57,397 bases of DNA from Microbispora hainanensis (GCF_006874475.1 NZ_VIRM01000060.1:1-57397); one strand, 5' to 3'; counted from the first letter of the stretch, positions 8,046 through 17,379 are shown. The notes: generated from the letters alone by a model not told the origin. Program-made: numbers and translations.

Positions 8046-8738
8046 GCCGTCGTCGGGCAGCCGGGGGAGGGACTCCTCGACCCCGACGAGATGGTTGGCC
8101 ATCCGGATGCGCGCCCGTTCGGGATCGCGTGCCGCGAGCGCCGCCCAGATCGCCACGTGCTCGTCGTGGGTACGCCGGTCGGCGCCCTCCTCGTGGAGGC
8201 TTCGCCACAGCCGGCCGCGGACGGTGCGCCGGGCGAACGCCTCGATCAGGCCGACCAGGACGGGGTTGTCGGTATGGGCGGCGATGATGCGGTGGAAGGC
8301 GATGTCGATCTCGATGAGACGCTCGTGGTCGTGGGGCGCCTGATCCACGATCCGGGCCGACTCGCCGAGCAGGTCCCTGGCCTGGCAGAGCGCCTCGTCG
8401 GTGATGCTGGTCGCGGCGAGCCGGGCCGCCTCCGATTCGAGCAGACGCCGGACGGTGTACACGTGCCGCGGGTCGCCCTGGCCGTGCAGGTCGACGACGA
8501 AGCCCATCGGAGCCAGCAACTGCGTCGCGTCGAGGTTGGTGACGTACGTCCCGTCGCCCTGCCGGGTGCTGACGATCCCGAGGATCGACAGCGCCGAGAC
8601 CCCCTCGCGCAACGCTCCGCGCGAGACGCCCAGCGACTCGGCGAGGTCCTTCTCGACGGGCAGACGGTCGCCGGGCCGCAGGACGCCGTCGAGGATCATC
8701 CGCTTGATGCTGTCCACTACATCGTCTGTGCGTGACAT
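8034..8738 (-). CDS. GntR-family regulator, FCD subgroup (third paralog)
   Basis: This 234-aa protein has an N-terminal winged helix (DDVVDSIKRMILDGVLRPGDRLPV, shown in part; VSRGALREGVSAL recognition region) and an FCD domain (EIDIAFHRIIAAHTDNP). It is related to the 1458 and 7268 proteins (RQGDGTYVTNL wing). It is divergent from the GH95 fucosidase gene, which begins 410 bp away, and is the best candidate for its regulator. No strong ribosome site precedes ATG 8738. Its C-terminal codons run into the 14-bp repeat array. Confidence 0.82.
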   Translation of the reverse strand: MSRTDDVVDSIKRMILDGVLRPGDRLPVEKDLAESLGVSRGALREGVSALSILGIVSTRQGDGTYVTNLDATQLLAPMGFVVDLHGQGDPRHVYTVRRLLESEAARLAATSITDEALCQARDLLGESARIVDQAPHDHERLIEIDIAFHRIIAAHTDNPVLVGLIEAFARRTVRGRLWRSLHEEGADRRTHDEHVAIWAALAARDPERARIRMANHLVGVEESLPRLPDDGPAQ

Positions 8739-9148
8739 GGCAGGTAGGTTCCCAGGGGTCGGCCGGAACGGGGGATTCCCCGGTCACCCTGGCGTGCAGG
8801 GAGCGGATGCGGCCTGCCCGCACGTCGTCGCGCGTGGTCGCCGGGGAATCGCTGCTGCTCTACGGATACAGGACGCGGCCTCGCGCCGCTACCCGGCGCC
8901 CGCGTGGCCTTCCCCCGTCAAAGGTTAGATGTATTCCGGGAACTGAGGGGTCAGATGACCGCCTTTTGGGGGTTTTGCTAGACATCGTTGACCGATACAT
9001 CAAATCTTTGTAGCTTTGCCATCACCCCCTACACAGCCTCGTCACGCAGCCGGTCCCGCCGAACCCCGCCCGTCTCCCCGATGTGGGGCTCGCAGCCCAT
9101 GGGCGCGGCGCCGGCCGCCGGCAAGGCCGCCATGCGCATGGAGAGCGA
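8739..9148. promoter_or_regulatory. Divergent control region of GntR regulator and GH95 fucosidase
   Basis: No gene is seen here. TTGACC (8988-8993) and TAGCTT (9011-9016), 17 bp apart, form a candidate promoter for the fucosidase. Two opposed GATGTAT/ATACATC elements lie at 8928-8934 and 8995-9001. CAAAGGTT (8919-8926) resembles the CAAAGGTC/CATAGGTC elements in the other two promoters of this fucose locus. Confidence 0.35.
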
Positions 9149-12100
9149 ATGCCAGATCTGACGCGAAGGCAATTAATGAAGATCGGCACGGTCGGAGCCG
9201 GGGCTCTGATGCTGCCGATGCAATGGACGGCGGTCGCCCGAGCAGGATCGGTGGCGCCCTCCGAGGTGCGCGCCGCCGACGACATGGCGCTCTGGTATGA
9301 CAAGGGCGCCGGCACGGACTGGCTCCGCGCCCTCCCCATCGGCAACGGACGCCTCGGCGCCATGGTGTTCGGCAACGTCGACACCGAGCGCCTGCAGCTC
9401 AACGAGGACACCGTCTGGGGCGGCGGGCCGTACGACCAGAGCAACACCAAGGGCCTGGCGGCGCTGCCGGAGATCCGCCGCCTGGTCTTCGAGGACCAGT
9501 GGACCCAGGCCCAGACGCTGATCGACCAGAACATGCTGGGCAAGCCCGCGGGCCAGCTCGCCTACCAGACGGTCGGCAACATCAGGCTGACCTTCCCCGG
9601 CACCAGCGGGTTCACGGAGTACAACCGCCAGCTCGACCTCACCACCGCCGTCACGTCCGTCAACTATCTGCTGAACGGCGTGCGATACAAGCGCGAGGTG
9701 TTCGCCAGCGCGCCCGACCAGGTCATCGTCGTCCGCCTCACCGCCGACAAGCCCGGCTCGATCACCTTCAGCGCGACGTTCGACAGCCCCCAGCGCACGA
9801 CGCTCACCAGCCCGGACAGCTCCACCGTCGCGCTCGACGGCGTCTCGGGAAACTTCGAGGGCATCACCGGCCAGGTCAAGTTCCTGGCGCTGGCCAAGGC
9901 CGTCGCCGAGGGCGGCACCGTCACGAGTTCCGGCGGAACGCTCCAGGTGTCCGCCGCCGACAGCGTGACGCTGCTCATCTCCATCGGCTCCAGCTACGTG
10001 AACTACAAGGACGTCAGCGGCGACTACCAGGGCATCGCGCGGCGGCACCTCGACGCCGCCCAGGGCACGGCGTACGACACGCTGCGCGGCCGGCACGTGG
10101 CCGACTATCAGGAGCTGTTCGGCCGGACGACGCTCGAACTCGACCGCACCGACGCGGCCGACCAGCCGACCGACGTCCGGATCACCCAGCACGGTGCCGT
10201 CGACGACCCGCAGTTCTCCGCGCTGCTCTTCCAGTTCGGCCGCTACCTGCTGATCAGCTGCTCGCGCCCCGGGACCCAGCCGGCCAACCTCCAGGGCATC
10301 TGGAACGACTCGATGAGCCCACAGTGGGACTCGAAATACACCATCAACGCCAACCTGCCGATGAACTACTGGCCCGCCGACACGACCAACCTGTCGGAGT
10401 GCTACGAGCCGGTGTTCAGCATGATCAACGACCTCACGGTCACCGGCGCCCGCACGGCCGAGGTCCAGTACGGCGCCGGCGGCTGGGTCACCCACCACAA
10501 CACCGACGCATGGCGGGCGACCTCGGTCGTCGACGGCGCGTTCTGGGGCATGTGGCAGACCGGCGGCGCGTGGCTGGCCACCATGATCTGGCAGCACTAC
10601 CTGTTCACCGGCGACGTCGAGTTCCTGAGGAAGAACTATCCGGCGATGAAGGGTGCGGCGCAGTTCTTCCTCGACACTCTCGTGGAGGAGCCGAATCTCG
10701 GATATCTCGTCACGAACCCGTCGAACTCGCCCGAGCTCAGCCACCACGCGAACGCCAGCGTCGCCGCCGGTCCCACCATGGACAACCAGATCCTTCGCGA
10801 CCTGTTCGACGGCTGCGCGGAGGCCGGCGAGGTCCTCGGTGTGGACGCGAGCTTCCGGGCGCAGGTCCTGGCCGCCAAGGACCGGCTCGCCCCGATGAAG
10901 ATCGGCTCGCGCGGCAACATCCAGGAGTGGCTGTACGACTGGATCGAGACCGAGCGGAACCACCGGCACGTTTCGCACCTGTACGGCCTGCACCCCAGCA
11001 ACCAGATCACCAAGCGCGGCACCCCCGAGCTGTACGACGCGGCGCGGCGGACCCTCGAACTGCGCGGCGACGACGGCACCGGCTGGTCGCTGGCCTGGAA
11101 GATCAACTACTGGGCGCGGATGGAGGAGGGCAAGCGGGCGCACGACCTGGTCCGCCTCCTGGTCACGCCGGCCAGGCTCGCGCCGAACATGTTCGACCTG
11201 CACCCGCCGTTCCAGATCGACGGCAACTTCGGCGCCACCTCCGGCATCGCCGAGATGCTGCTGCAGAGCCACACCGGCGAGCTGCACGTGCTGCCGGCGC
11301 TTCCGGGCGCCTGGCGGAACGGAAAGGTGCGGGGCCTGCGGGGCCGCGGGGGCCACACCGTCGGTGCGGCGTGGAGCGACGGGCAGGCCGACGAATACCT
11401 CATCACGCCCGACCGCGACGGTGTCGTCAAGGTGCGCGGCGGCATCCTCGCCGGTCGTCACAAGGTCCGCGACGTCACCGGCGGCGGCACGGTCACGGTG
11501 GAGAAGACCGAGCCCGATGCCGTCAAGATCATCGCGCAGGCCGGTCACACCTACCGGGCGTACGCGCTGCAGAAGGTCACGGTGACCGCACCGGTCGAGG
11601 TCACACCGGGCGAGGGGGCGAAGGTCCAGGTCACCGTCACGGCGGTGGAGGAGGCGCTCGCGTCGGCGACGGTGTCCCTCACCGTGCCGGAGGGGTGGAC
11701 CGTCACCCCCGAGCAGGCCGGCGTCGGGCCGCTGTCGGCGGACGCGAAGGCCACGGTGGAGTTCACCTTCACTCCCGCCACCGGCGCGGCAGGCGGCCCC
11801 GCGGCCGTCACCGCCGTCGTCGGCGGCACCGAAGGGGGCGAGGACTGGGCCGTGTCCACGACGGCCACGGTGCAGGTGTGGGGCGGCGGGGAGAAGCCGC
11901 TGGAGGAGTTCTTCAGCAACGTCGCGGTCACCGACGACACCAACACCGCTCCCGGGAACTTCGACGGCAACGGCGCCAGCATCTCCGCCCAGGCGCTGGC
12001 GTCGGCCGGCGTCACCCCGGGGGCCACCGTCACCAAGAACGGGCTGACCTTCAGGTGGCCCGACGTCGCGGTGGGCACCCCCGACAACGCCATCGCCTCC

Positions 12101-12763
12101 GGGCAGTCCCTCAAGGTGACCGGCACCGGCAAGACGCTCGGCTTCCTGCTGACCGGGACCTACGGCGCGGTGTCCGGACCGGCCACCGTCGTCTACAAGG
12201 ACGGCACGAGGCAGACCTTCACCCTCAGCTCGCCCGACTGGTACGGCGCGCCGGGGTCGGGGAGCGACGCCGCCGTCGTGGCCCCCTACCAGAACCGGCC
12301 GAACAACCAGCGGCAGAACACCCCCGCCACCATCTACTACTCCGGCGTAGCTCTGCAGAACAAGGAGATCTCCCGCGTCGACCTGCCCGACATCAGCCCG
12401 GCGGCGGCGAACGGGGTCGCCACGATGCACATCTTCGCCGTCGCGCTCGACTCCGCCACGCCGCCCGAGCCGGAGGTCAAGCTGACCGTCACCGCGTCCT
12501 CCCGCTGCATCGGCAGTTCGGCGTACGTGGCGGTCACGGCCGTCAACGACTCCGGCGTGCCGGCGACGATCACGCTGACCACCCCGTACGGGTCCAAGAC
12601 GGTGGCCGACGTGGCTCCGGGCAAGCAGGCCTACCAGTCCTTCAACACCCGGGCCGCCCAGATCGAGGCGGGCACGGTCACCGTGAAGGCGACCGCCACG
12701 ATCGACGGCAAGCAGGTCACCTCGTCCTACGACGTCGCCTACAGCGCGGCGAGCTGCGGCTGA
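9149..12763 (+). CDS. Secreted alpha-L-fucosidase, GH95, with C-terminal accessory domains
   Basis: The 1204-aa protein starts with a twin-arginine-like signal (TRRQLMK then a hydrophobic run, residues 6-35). The GH95 catalytic region spans about residues 45-790. It has N400 and N402 in NANLPMNYW, the acid glutamate E529 in SNSPEL, the GDDGTGWSLAWK motif that carries the partner aspartate, and IDGNFGATSGIAEM. GH95 enzymes are inverting alpha-fucosidases (mostly alpha-1,2), with some acting on L-galactosides. Accessory regions follow: a NEW3-like beta-sandwich (about 810-910), a second beta-rich module (about 919-1107) and a C-terminal Ig-like domain. ATG 9149 has a GAGAG site and begins the signal peptide. 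Released fucose would feed the importer and FucD encoded upstream. Confidence 0.9.
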   Translation: MPDLTRRQLMKIGTVGAGALMLPMQWTAVARAGSVAPSEVRAADDMALWYDKGAGTDWLRALPIGNGRLGAMVFGNVDTERLQLNEDTVWGGGPYDQSNTKGLAALPEIRRLVFEDQWTQAQTLIDQNMLGKPAGQLAYQTVGNIRLTFPGTSGFTEYNRQLDLTTAVTSVNYLLNGVRYKREVFASAPDQVIVVRLTADKPGSITFSATFDSPQRTTLTSPDSSTVALDGVSGNFEGITGQVKFLALAKAVAEGGTVTSSGGTLQVSAADSVTLLISIGSSYVNYKDVSGDYQGIARRHLDAAQGTAYDTLRGRHVADYQELFGRTTLELDRTDAADQPTDVRITQHGAVDDPQFSALLFQFGRYLLISCSRPGTQPANLQGIWNDSMSPQWDSKYTINANLPMNYWPADTTNLSECYEPVFSMINDLTVTGARTAEVQYGAGGWVTHHNTDAWRATSVVDGAFWGMWQTGGAWLATMIWQHYLFTGDVEFLRKNYPAMKGAAQFFLDTLVEEPNLGYLVTNPSNSPELSHHANASVAAGPTMDNQILRDLFDGCAEAGEVLGVDASFRAQVLAAKDRLAPMKIGSRGNIQEWLYDWIETERNHRHVSHLYGLHPSNQITKRGTPELYDAARRTLELRGDDGTGWSLAWKINYWARMEEGKRAHDLVRLLVTPARLAPNMFDLHPPFQIDGNFGATSGIAEMLLQSHTGELHVLPALPGAWRNGKVRGLRGRGGHTVGAAWSDGQADEYLITPDRDGVVKVRGGILAGRHKVRDVTGGGTVTVEKTEPDAVKIIAQAGHTYRAYALQKVTVTAPVEVTPGEGAKVQVTVTAVEEALASATVSLTVPEGWTVTPEQAGVGPLSADAKATVEFTFTPATGAAGGPAAVTAVVGGTEGGEDWAVSTTATVQVWGGGEKPLEEFFSNVAVTDDTNTAPGNFDGNGASISAQALASAGVTPGATVTKNGLTFRWPDVAVGTPDNAIASGQSLKVTGTGKTLGFLLTGTYGAVSGPATVVYKDGTRQTFTLSSPDWYGAPGSGSDAAVVAPYQNRPNNQRQNTPATIYYSGVALQNKEISRVDLPDISPAAANGVATMHIFAVALDSATPPEPEVKLTVTASSRCIGSSAYVAVTAVNDSGVPATITLTTPYGSKTVADVAPGKQAYQSFNTRAAQIEAGTVTVKATATIDGKQVTSSYDVAYSAASCG

Positions 12764-12833
12764 GCCGCCGGCATCGCCAAGCCGCTCACGCACGTGGCCG
12801 GCCGGCAGCCGATCGCCGGCCGTCCGCATCACG

Positions 12834-12880
12834 GCGGTGTCCTCGTCGTGGGACCTCGATCACCACGACGAGGACACCGC
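12834..12880. terminator. Perfect 18-bp hairpin after the GH95 gene
   Basis: GCGGTGTCCTCGTCGTGG (12834-12851) is exactly complementary to 12863-12880, with an 11-nt loop. It lies 71 bp after the fucosidase stop. There is no U-tract, so it may terminate in either direction. Confidence 0.6.
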
Positions 12881-12926
12881 TGTAGCACAACCCGGGGCCG
12901 GCCGCCCAGCCGGCCGGTCCCGGCAG

Positions 12927-13028
12927 AACGCGGGCAAGCGTGATCAGCCGGCCACCACCGGCTCCGGCGCCGGCATGTGGACGCCCCAGAACAGCACCGA
13001 CAACCAGTGGACCGTCATCGCCGTCTGA
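12927..13028 (+). pseudogene. 3' remnant of a gene, possibly the end of a beta-trefoil (ricin-like) domain
   Basis: The reading frame ends in GMWTPQNSTDNQWTVIAV and TGA 13026-13028. The NQW near the end and the W...P...TDNQW spacing resemble the last strand of a ricin-type repeat. No signal peptide, start site or upstream domain is present. An intact terminator follows 22 bp later. This looks like the surviving tail of a deleted secreted protein; the domain assignment is tentative. Confidence 0.35.
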
Positions 13029-13050
13029 CCACGGTCGTCGACGTTCACCA

Positions 13051-13080
13051 GGCCAGGTCTCCGTGATCAGAGACCTGGCC
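13051..13080 (+). terminator. Intrinsic terminator after the gene remnant
   Basis: GGCCAGGTCTC (13051-13061) pairs with GAGACCTGGCC (13070-13080) around an 8-nt loop, followed by GTTTTCTTCT. This is the clearest classical terminator in the window. Confidence 0.8.
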
Positions 13081-13187
13081 GTTTTCTTCTCCACCGTCAC
13101 CACCGGGCGGCGCCACGCCCTGGTGGTCGCCTCTTCGGTCCACGGGCACTCCTGGGCAGTTGGACGTGACAGCCGACGGGCGCAAGT

Positions 13188-13379
13188 GTTACCGCTACCA
13201 CAGATGATCGTCAAGAGAGACGCTCTGCGACGATGAATCGTCCACGTCCGGGGTGAATCTGCACAAGCTCGGTTGACCTGCGGATTGAGGCGGCATCGTG
13301 GCCCGGTGAAGCATCCGGGCGAGTCGCCGGGGCTTGACACCGTCAACGGCACGCTCTACACCCTGATGTTACCGATAAC
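13188..13379 (+). promoter_or_regulatory. Promoter and LacI-type operators of the CBM13-GH39-like gene
   Basis: GTTACCGATAAC at 13368-13379 is identical to the site at 21754-21765 before the alpha-galactoside importer operon. A weaker copy, GTTACCGCTACC, lies at 13188-13199. A TTGACA -35 box (13334-13339) is followed 17 bp later by a weak TACACC (13357-13362), so the strong operator would block the start region. The remaining sequence of 13081-13472 holds no supported gene. Confidence 0.65.
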
Positions 13380-13472
13380 TCAAAACAGTGACGCGGATCC
13401 CGTGACGCCGAGCGGCCGGGGGCGCGACTTCCGCGCGCCTCCGCCGTTCCCGCCCTCACGCCCAACGACCTG

Positions 13473-13540
13473 CACGCCCCCAACGACCCTCACGCCCCCA
13501 ACGACCCTCACGCCCCCAACGACCCTCACGCCCCCAACGA
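13473..13540 (+). repeat. 18-bp tandem repeat in the 5' leader (3.8 copies)
   Basis: Units CACGCCCCCAACGACCCT start at 13473, 13491 and 13509; a partial fourth copy runs 13527-13540 straight into the GAGGAGAAG ribosome site. Copies are identical, so the expansion is recent. It is outside the coding region. Confidence 0.9.
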
Positions 13541-13551
13541 GGAGAAGAACC

Positions 13552-15255
13552 ATGCACGACTTACCCGTTCGCCCGGCGACCGGGCGGCGACGGTCGCCGA
13601 GCGCCGTCGCCCTGGGCCTGCTCACGGTGCTCGTCACCCTGGTGGCCACCGCGCTCACCGGGACGGCGCCGGCCTCCGCGGCCCCCGCGCCGCTGGTGAG
13701 CGCCGCCTCCGGCCGGTGCCTCGACGTGAAGGGCAACGTCGACACGCTCGGCACCACGCTGGACATCTGGGACTGCAACGGCCAGGCCAACCAGGGCTTC
13801 GAGTTCAGCTCGGCCGGCGAACTGCGCACGATGAACGGCACCCGGTGCGTGGACGCCTACAACAACCAGACCTCGCCCGGCACCCAGGTGATCATCTGGT
13901 CGTGCAACGGCCAGGCGAACCAGAAGTGGCGGCAGAACTCCGACGGGTCGATCACGGGGACGCAGTCGGGCCTGTGCCTCGACGTGGACCACGGCGGCAC
14001 CGCCAACGGCACCGCCGTCATCCTGTGGACCTGCAACGGGCAGAGCAACCAGAAGTGGAACACCACGACCGGCGGCGGGGGCAGTGCCCTCGTGGTCGAC
14101 GCGAGCAGCGTCGTGCGCCCGGTCACCCGCGTGGCGTCGGGCACCCTTTACGGCCTGTCCGACGCGAACACCCCGCCGGTGTCGATCATGCAGCCGCTGA
14201 AGCTGCACCAGCTCCGCCAGCCGCCGCCGCTGCACGAGCACCGGCCGAACGGCTCCCCGGTCCCGATCGGTGACACGCTCGACGTCTGGCGCAACGCCGC
14301 CGCCATCGGCGCGGTGATCACGGTCGACATGGCCGACAGCTTCGACGGCTTCCCGTACAACTGGACGAACTGGAACGACTGGTACAGCCGGATCGACAAG
14401 ATGATCGCGGCGGCGAAGTCGGCGGGCGTCAGCAACATCGACGCCTGGGAGCCGTGGAACGAGCCGGACTGGACCTGGCCGTCGGCGGCGGGCGTCTCCT
14501 TCAACGAGGGGTGGGTGCGCACCTACCAGCGGATCCGGCAGAGCGAGCCGAACAAGCCCATCATGGGCCCGAGCTACTCCTACCTGGACATCAACCGGAT
14601 GCGGTCCTTCCTCAACAACGCCAAGGCCACGAACACCCTGCCCGAGGTCGTGTCGTGGCACGAGCTGGGCGGATGGCGGAACGTCACCGCGAACGTCCGC
14701 GCCTACCGCGCCCTGGAGCGCGAGCTGGGCATCTCGCCGCGGCCCATCTCCATCAACGAGTACGCCACGACCGGCGAGATCGACGTGCCGAGCAGCGTCA
14801 ACCACTACGTCGCCCAGTTCGAGCGCGAGGGCGTGCGCGACGCCGAGCGGGCGTTCTGGTACGAGGCCGGCACGCTCAACGGCCTGCTGAACAACGGCCA
14901 GCCGACGGCGTCGTACTGGATGTACAAGTGGTACGCCGACCAGACCGGCAACATCGTCAAGGTGACCCCGGCCACGAACAACGACGGCGTGGCCGCCTAC
15001 GACGGCAGGACGTTCAGCCTGGTCTTCGGCGGCCAGGCCGGCGACAACTCGATCCGCGTCGACGGGATCGGCGGGCTGGGCTCCTCGGTCACGGCGACCC
15101 TCGAGTACGTCCCGGGCTCCGGCCGCAAGACGAACGTGGCGGCGGCGACCCGGGTGTGGTCGAACGCCTACACCGTCACCAACGGCAGTGTCACGATCCC
15201 GATCGCCAACCAGGACGCCAACGGCGCCTACCGCCTGGTCCTGACCTCCAGGTGA
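13552..15255 (+). CDS. Secreted CBM13 protein with clan GH-A catalytic domain, GH39-like
   Basis: The 567-aa protein begins with an Arg-rich signal peptide ending near APASAA. One CBM13 trefoil follows (about 45-175; three repeats with CLDV/CVDA and NQ.F/NQKW). The catalytic domain (about 185-567) has a likely acid/base E304 in EPWNEPDWTW and nucleophile E403 in SINEYAT, the clan GH-A arrangement, closest in my reading to GH39. Start ATG 13552 follows GAGGAGAAG. GH39 includes a bifidobacterial enzyme that removes alpha-galactosyl-arabinose from gum arabic. The operator shared with an alpha-galactosidase operon makes that activity a fair hypothesis here. Residues around 205-225 (RQPPPLHEHRPN) look unusual but no frameshift is evident. 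Confidence 0.7.
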   Translation: MHDLPVRPATGRRRSPSAVALGLLTVLVTLVATALTGTAPASAAPAPLVSAASGRCLDVKGNVDTLGTTLDIWDCNGQANQGFEFSSAGELRTMNGTRCVDAYNNQTSPGTQVIIWSCNGQANQKWRQNSDGSITGTQSGLCLDVDHGGTANGTAVILWTCNGQSNQKWNTTTGGGGSALVVDASSVVRPVTRVASGTLYGLSDANTPPVSIMQPLKLHQLRQPPPLHEHRPNGSPVPIGDTLDVWRNAAAIGAVITVDMADSFDGFPYNWTNWNDWYSRIDKMIAAAKSAGVSNIDAWEPWNEPDWTWPSAAGVSFNEGWVRTYQRIRQSEPNKPIMGPSYSYLDINRMRSFLNNAKATNTLPEVVSWHELGGWRNVTANVRAYRALERELGISPRPISINEYATTGEIDVPSSVNHYVAQFEREGVRDAERAFWYEAGTLNGLLNNGQPTASYWMYKWYADQTGNIVKVTPATNNDGVAAYDGRTFSLVFGGQAGDNSIRVDGIGGLGSSVTATLEYVPGSGRKTNVAAATRVWSNAYTVTNGSVTIPIANQDANGAYRLVLTSR

Positions 15256-15261
15256 CAGGCG

Positions 15262-15293
15262 AGGAGGCCCACCGGGCGCCCGGTGGGCCTCCT
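15262..15293. terminator. 32-bp palindromic terminator between convergent glycosidase genes
   Basis: Bases 15262-15293 are a perfect palindrome with 15-bp arms starting AGGAGGCCCACC. It sits 6 bp after the GH39-like stop and 13 bp before the stop of the convergent GH36 gene, so it can end both transcripts. Confidence 0.8.
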
Positions 15294-15306
15294 GCTTCCG
15301 GCACGC

Positions 15307-17379
15307 CTATTCCCTGACCAGGTGGATCATGGCGCTGGCGTAGTCGCCGGGAGCCAGCTCGGGGAACAGGCCGTGGGTGAGCAGCACGGCCCCGTGGTGG
15401 ACCTCTCCCGTGACCGCGTCGCGGTAGCGTGCCTGCGGATCGAGGGCGCGCAGCGGGATCCCCGGATCGGCGTGCCCGAACCGGCGGGCGCGCCGGTAGA
15501 CGAGCACGGCGGCCTCGGCGCCGTCGGGGGCGAGATACTGCACGGCCGACAGCTCGCCGCCCGGCGGCAGCAGGCGGTGCTGCCGGCCGTGCTGGACCAG
15601 TCGCCGGATCCGCTTGTAGTCGGCGACGAGCTCGGCCGCCCGATCCAGGTCGGCCCGGCTCCACTCGTCCAGGGCCCCGCCGATCGAGAGCAGCCCGGCC
15701 ATGGCCACGTGGAAACGGAAGTCGAGGGGGATCTCCCGGCCGGTGTAGGGATTGGGGCTGTCGGTGACCCACGCGCCCATCACCCGCGCCGGGTAGAGCT
15801 GCGAGAAACCGTGCTGGATGTCCAGCCGGTCGAGGGCGTCGGTGTTGTCGGAGGTCCACACCTGGTCGGTGCGGCGCAGGATGCCAAGGTCCACCCGGCC
15901 GCCGCCGCTGCTGCACGACTCGATCCGCACGTGCGGGTGGGCGGCGCGCAGCCGGTCGAGCACGTCATACAGGGTGTGCACGTGGCCCAGCCACAGCCGC
16001 TCGTCCGGGCCGGCCTCCGTGAAGGGGCGGTTCATGTCCCATTTGAGGAAGTCGATGGCGTTCTTGGCCAGCAACTCGTCCAGCGTCCGGAACAGCCAGT
16101 CCCCGACCTCCGGCCGGGACAGGTCGAGCACGAGCTGGTTGCGGTGCTCGGTGCGCCGCCGATGCGGCCGGTGGATCACCCAGTCGGGGTGGGCGCGGTA
16201 GAGGTCGCTGTCGGGGTTGACCATCTCCGGCTCCACCCACAGCCCGAACAGCATGCCCAGCTCGTGCACCCGGTCGATCAGCGGCCCGAGCCCGTCGGGG
16301 AACCGGCGCGGGTTGGGATACCAGTCGCCGAGCCCGGCGGCGTCGTGGGTGCGGGCGCCGAACCAGCCGTCGTCCACCACGAACAGCTCCACGCCCATCC
16401 GGGCGGCCGACTCCGCCAGCCGGATCTGCCCGTCCAGCGAGACGTCGAAGCCCGTCGCCTCCCAGGAGTTGTAGAGCACCGGCCGGAGCTCGCCGGCATG
16501 TGGCAGGACATGCCGGAGCTGGTGGTCGTGCCAGGCGCGGCTGGCGGCGCCGAAGCCGCCTTCGGTGTAGAGCCCGGCGCACACCGGCGTGACCAGCTCC
16601 TCTCCGGTGCCCAGCTCCCAGGTCACGGGGTCGTGCCCGAACCCCGCGGACAGCGTCACCCGCTCGGTGGGCAGGCGCTGGGCGGTGAGCCGCCAGCTCC
16701 CGCTCCAGGCCAGCGCGCAGGAGTAGACCGCGCCGTGCTCCTCGCCCGCCGTGCCGTCGTCGACCATCGCCCAGGGGTTGGCCTGGTGGCTGGTCACACC
16801 TCTGCGGCTGGTCATGACGGTCTCGCCGTACGGCAGCTCGGTGCGGTGCACGCGGGTCTCGGCGCCCCACTGGCCGCGTACGGAGCTGAGCCGGTAGCCG
16901 TTCAGCCGGGGGAGCACCCAGGTGGCGGAGTCCGCCCGCGCGACGGTGACGGGCTCGCCCTCGTTGCGCAGGACCAGGTGGCGCTCGATCACGTCGCCGG
17001 ACAGGCGGTAGTGGCACTCCACGGCCAGCGGGTAGTGACGGTCGGCGTACGCCAGCACCAGCTCCCGATCGGTGCGGCGTTGCCCGGTGAAGACGAGCTC
17101 CAGGTCGCGGGTGCCGTCGGCGAAGCGCACCTGCAACCCGGCGTCTCCGTAGCACAGGCCCCCGGTCGCGACCAGGTCGAAGGAGCCCTCCAGCGGGTCC
17201 TCCACGGGCCGGAAGCCGGGCTGGGGCAGCCGTAGCAGGAGCGAGGCCGCCTGCTCGGGGGTGAACCGGGGGCCCCAGTGCAGGACGCGCGGCCGGTCGG
17301 CCGCGTCGAGGTGCAGCACATAGGAGGAGGACGGCCCGGACAGCACCCACAGGCGGTGTTCGGAGTCGTGGTGGATCAT
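15307..17379 (-). CDS. Alpha-galactosidase, GH36
   Basis: The 690-aa product has no signal peptide, so it acts in the cytosol on imported alpha-galactosides. It shows the full GH36 plan: N-terminal beta-supersandwich, then a barrel with SWEATGFDV, DDGWFG, nucleophile D448 in KWDMN, CSSGGGR and acid/base D511 in TSDNTDA, then a C-terminal beta domain. Length is normal for the family. ATG 17379 follows GAAAGG; the longer frame to 17439 adds nothing recognisable. It lies 111 bp downstream of the LacI regulator gene, as the last gene of the importer operon. Confidence 0.93.
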   Translation of the reverse strand: MIHHDSEHRLWVLSGPSSSYVLHLDAADRPRVLHWGPRFTPEQAASLLLRLPQPGFRPVEDPLEGSFDLVATGGLCYGDAGLQVRFADGTRDLELVFTGQRRTDRELVLAYADRHYPLAVECHYRLSGDVIERHLVLRNEGEPVTVARADSATWVLPRLNGYRLSSVRGQWGAETRVHRTELPYGETVMTSRRGVTSHQANPWAMVDDGTAGEEHGAVYSCALAWSGSWRLTAQRLPTERVTLSAGFGHDPVTWELGTGEELVTPVCAGLYTEGGFGAASRAWHDHQLRHVLPHAGELRPVLYNSWEATGFDVSLDGQIRLAESAARMGVELFVVDDGWFGARTHDAAGLGDWYPNPRRFPDGLGPLIDRVHELGMLFGLWVEPEMVNPDSDLYRAHPDWVIHRPHRRRTEHRNQLVLDLSRPEVGDWLFRTLDELLAKNAIDFLKWDMNRPFTEAGPDERLWLGHVHTLYDVLDRLRAAHPHVRIESCSSGGGRVDLGILRRTDQVWTSDNTDALDRLDIQHGFSQLYPARVMGAWVTDSPNPYTGREIPLDFRFHVAMAGLLSIGGALDEWSRADLDRAAELVADYKRIRRLVQHGRQHRLLPPGGELSAVQYLAPDGAEAAVLVYRRARRFGHADPGIPLRALDPQARYRDAVTGEVHHGAVLLTHGLFPELAPGDYASAMIHLVRE

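Noticed and set aside
9173..12832. A 1219-codon open frame on the minus strand opposite the GH95 gene
   Set aside because: It is the antisense of a clear GH95 gene in very GC-rich DNA, with low-complexity composition and no domain, start site or signal.
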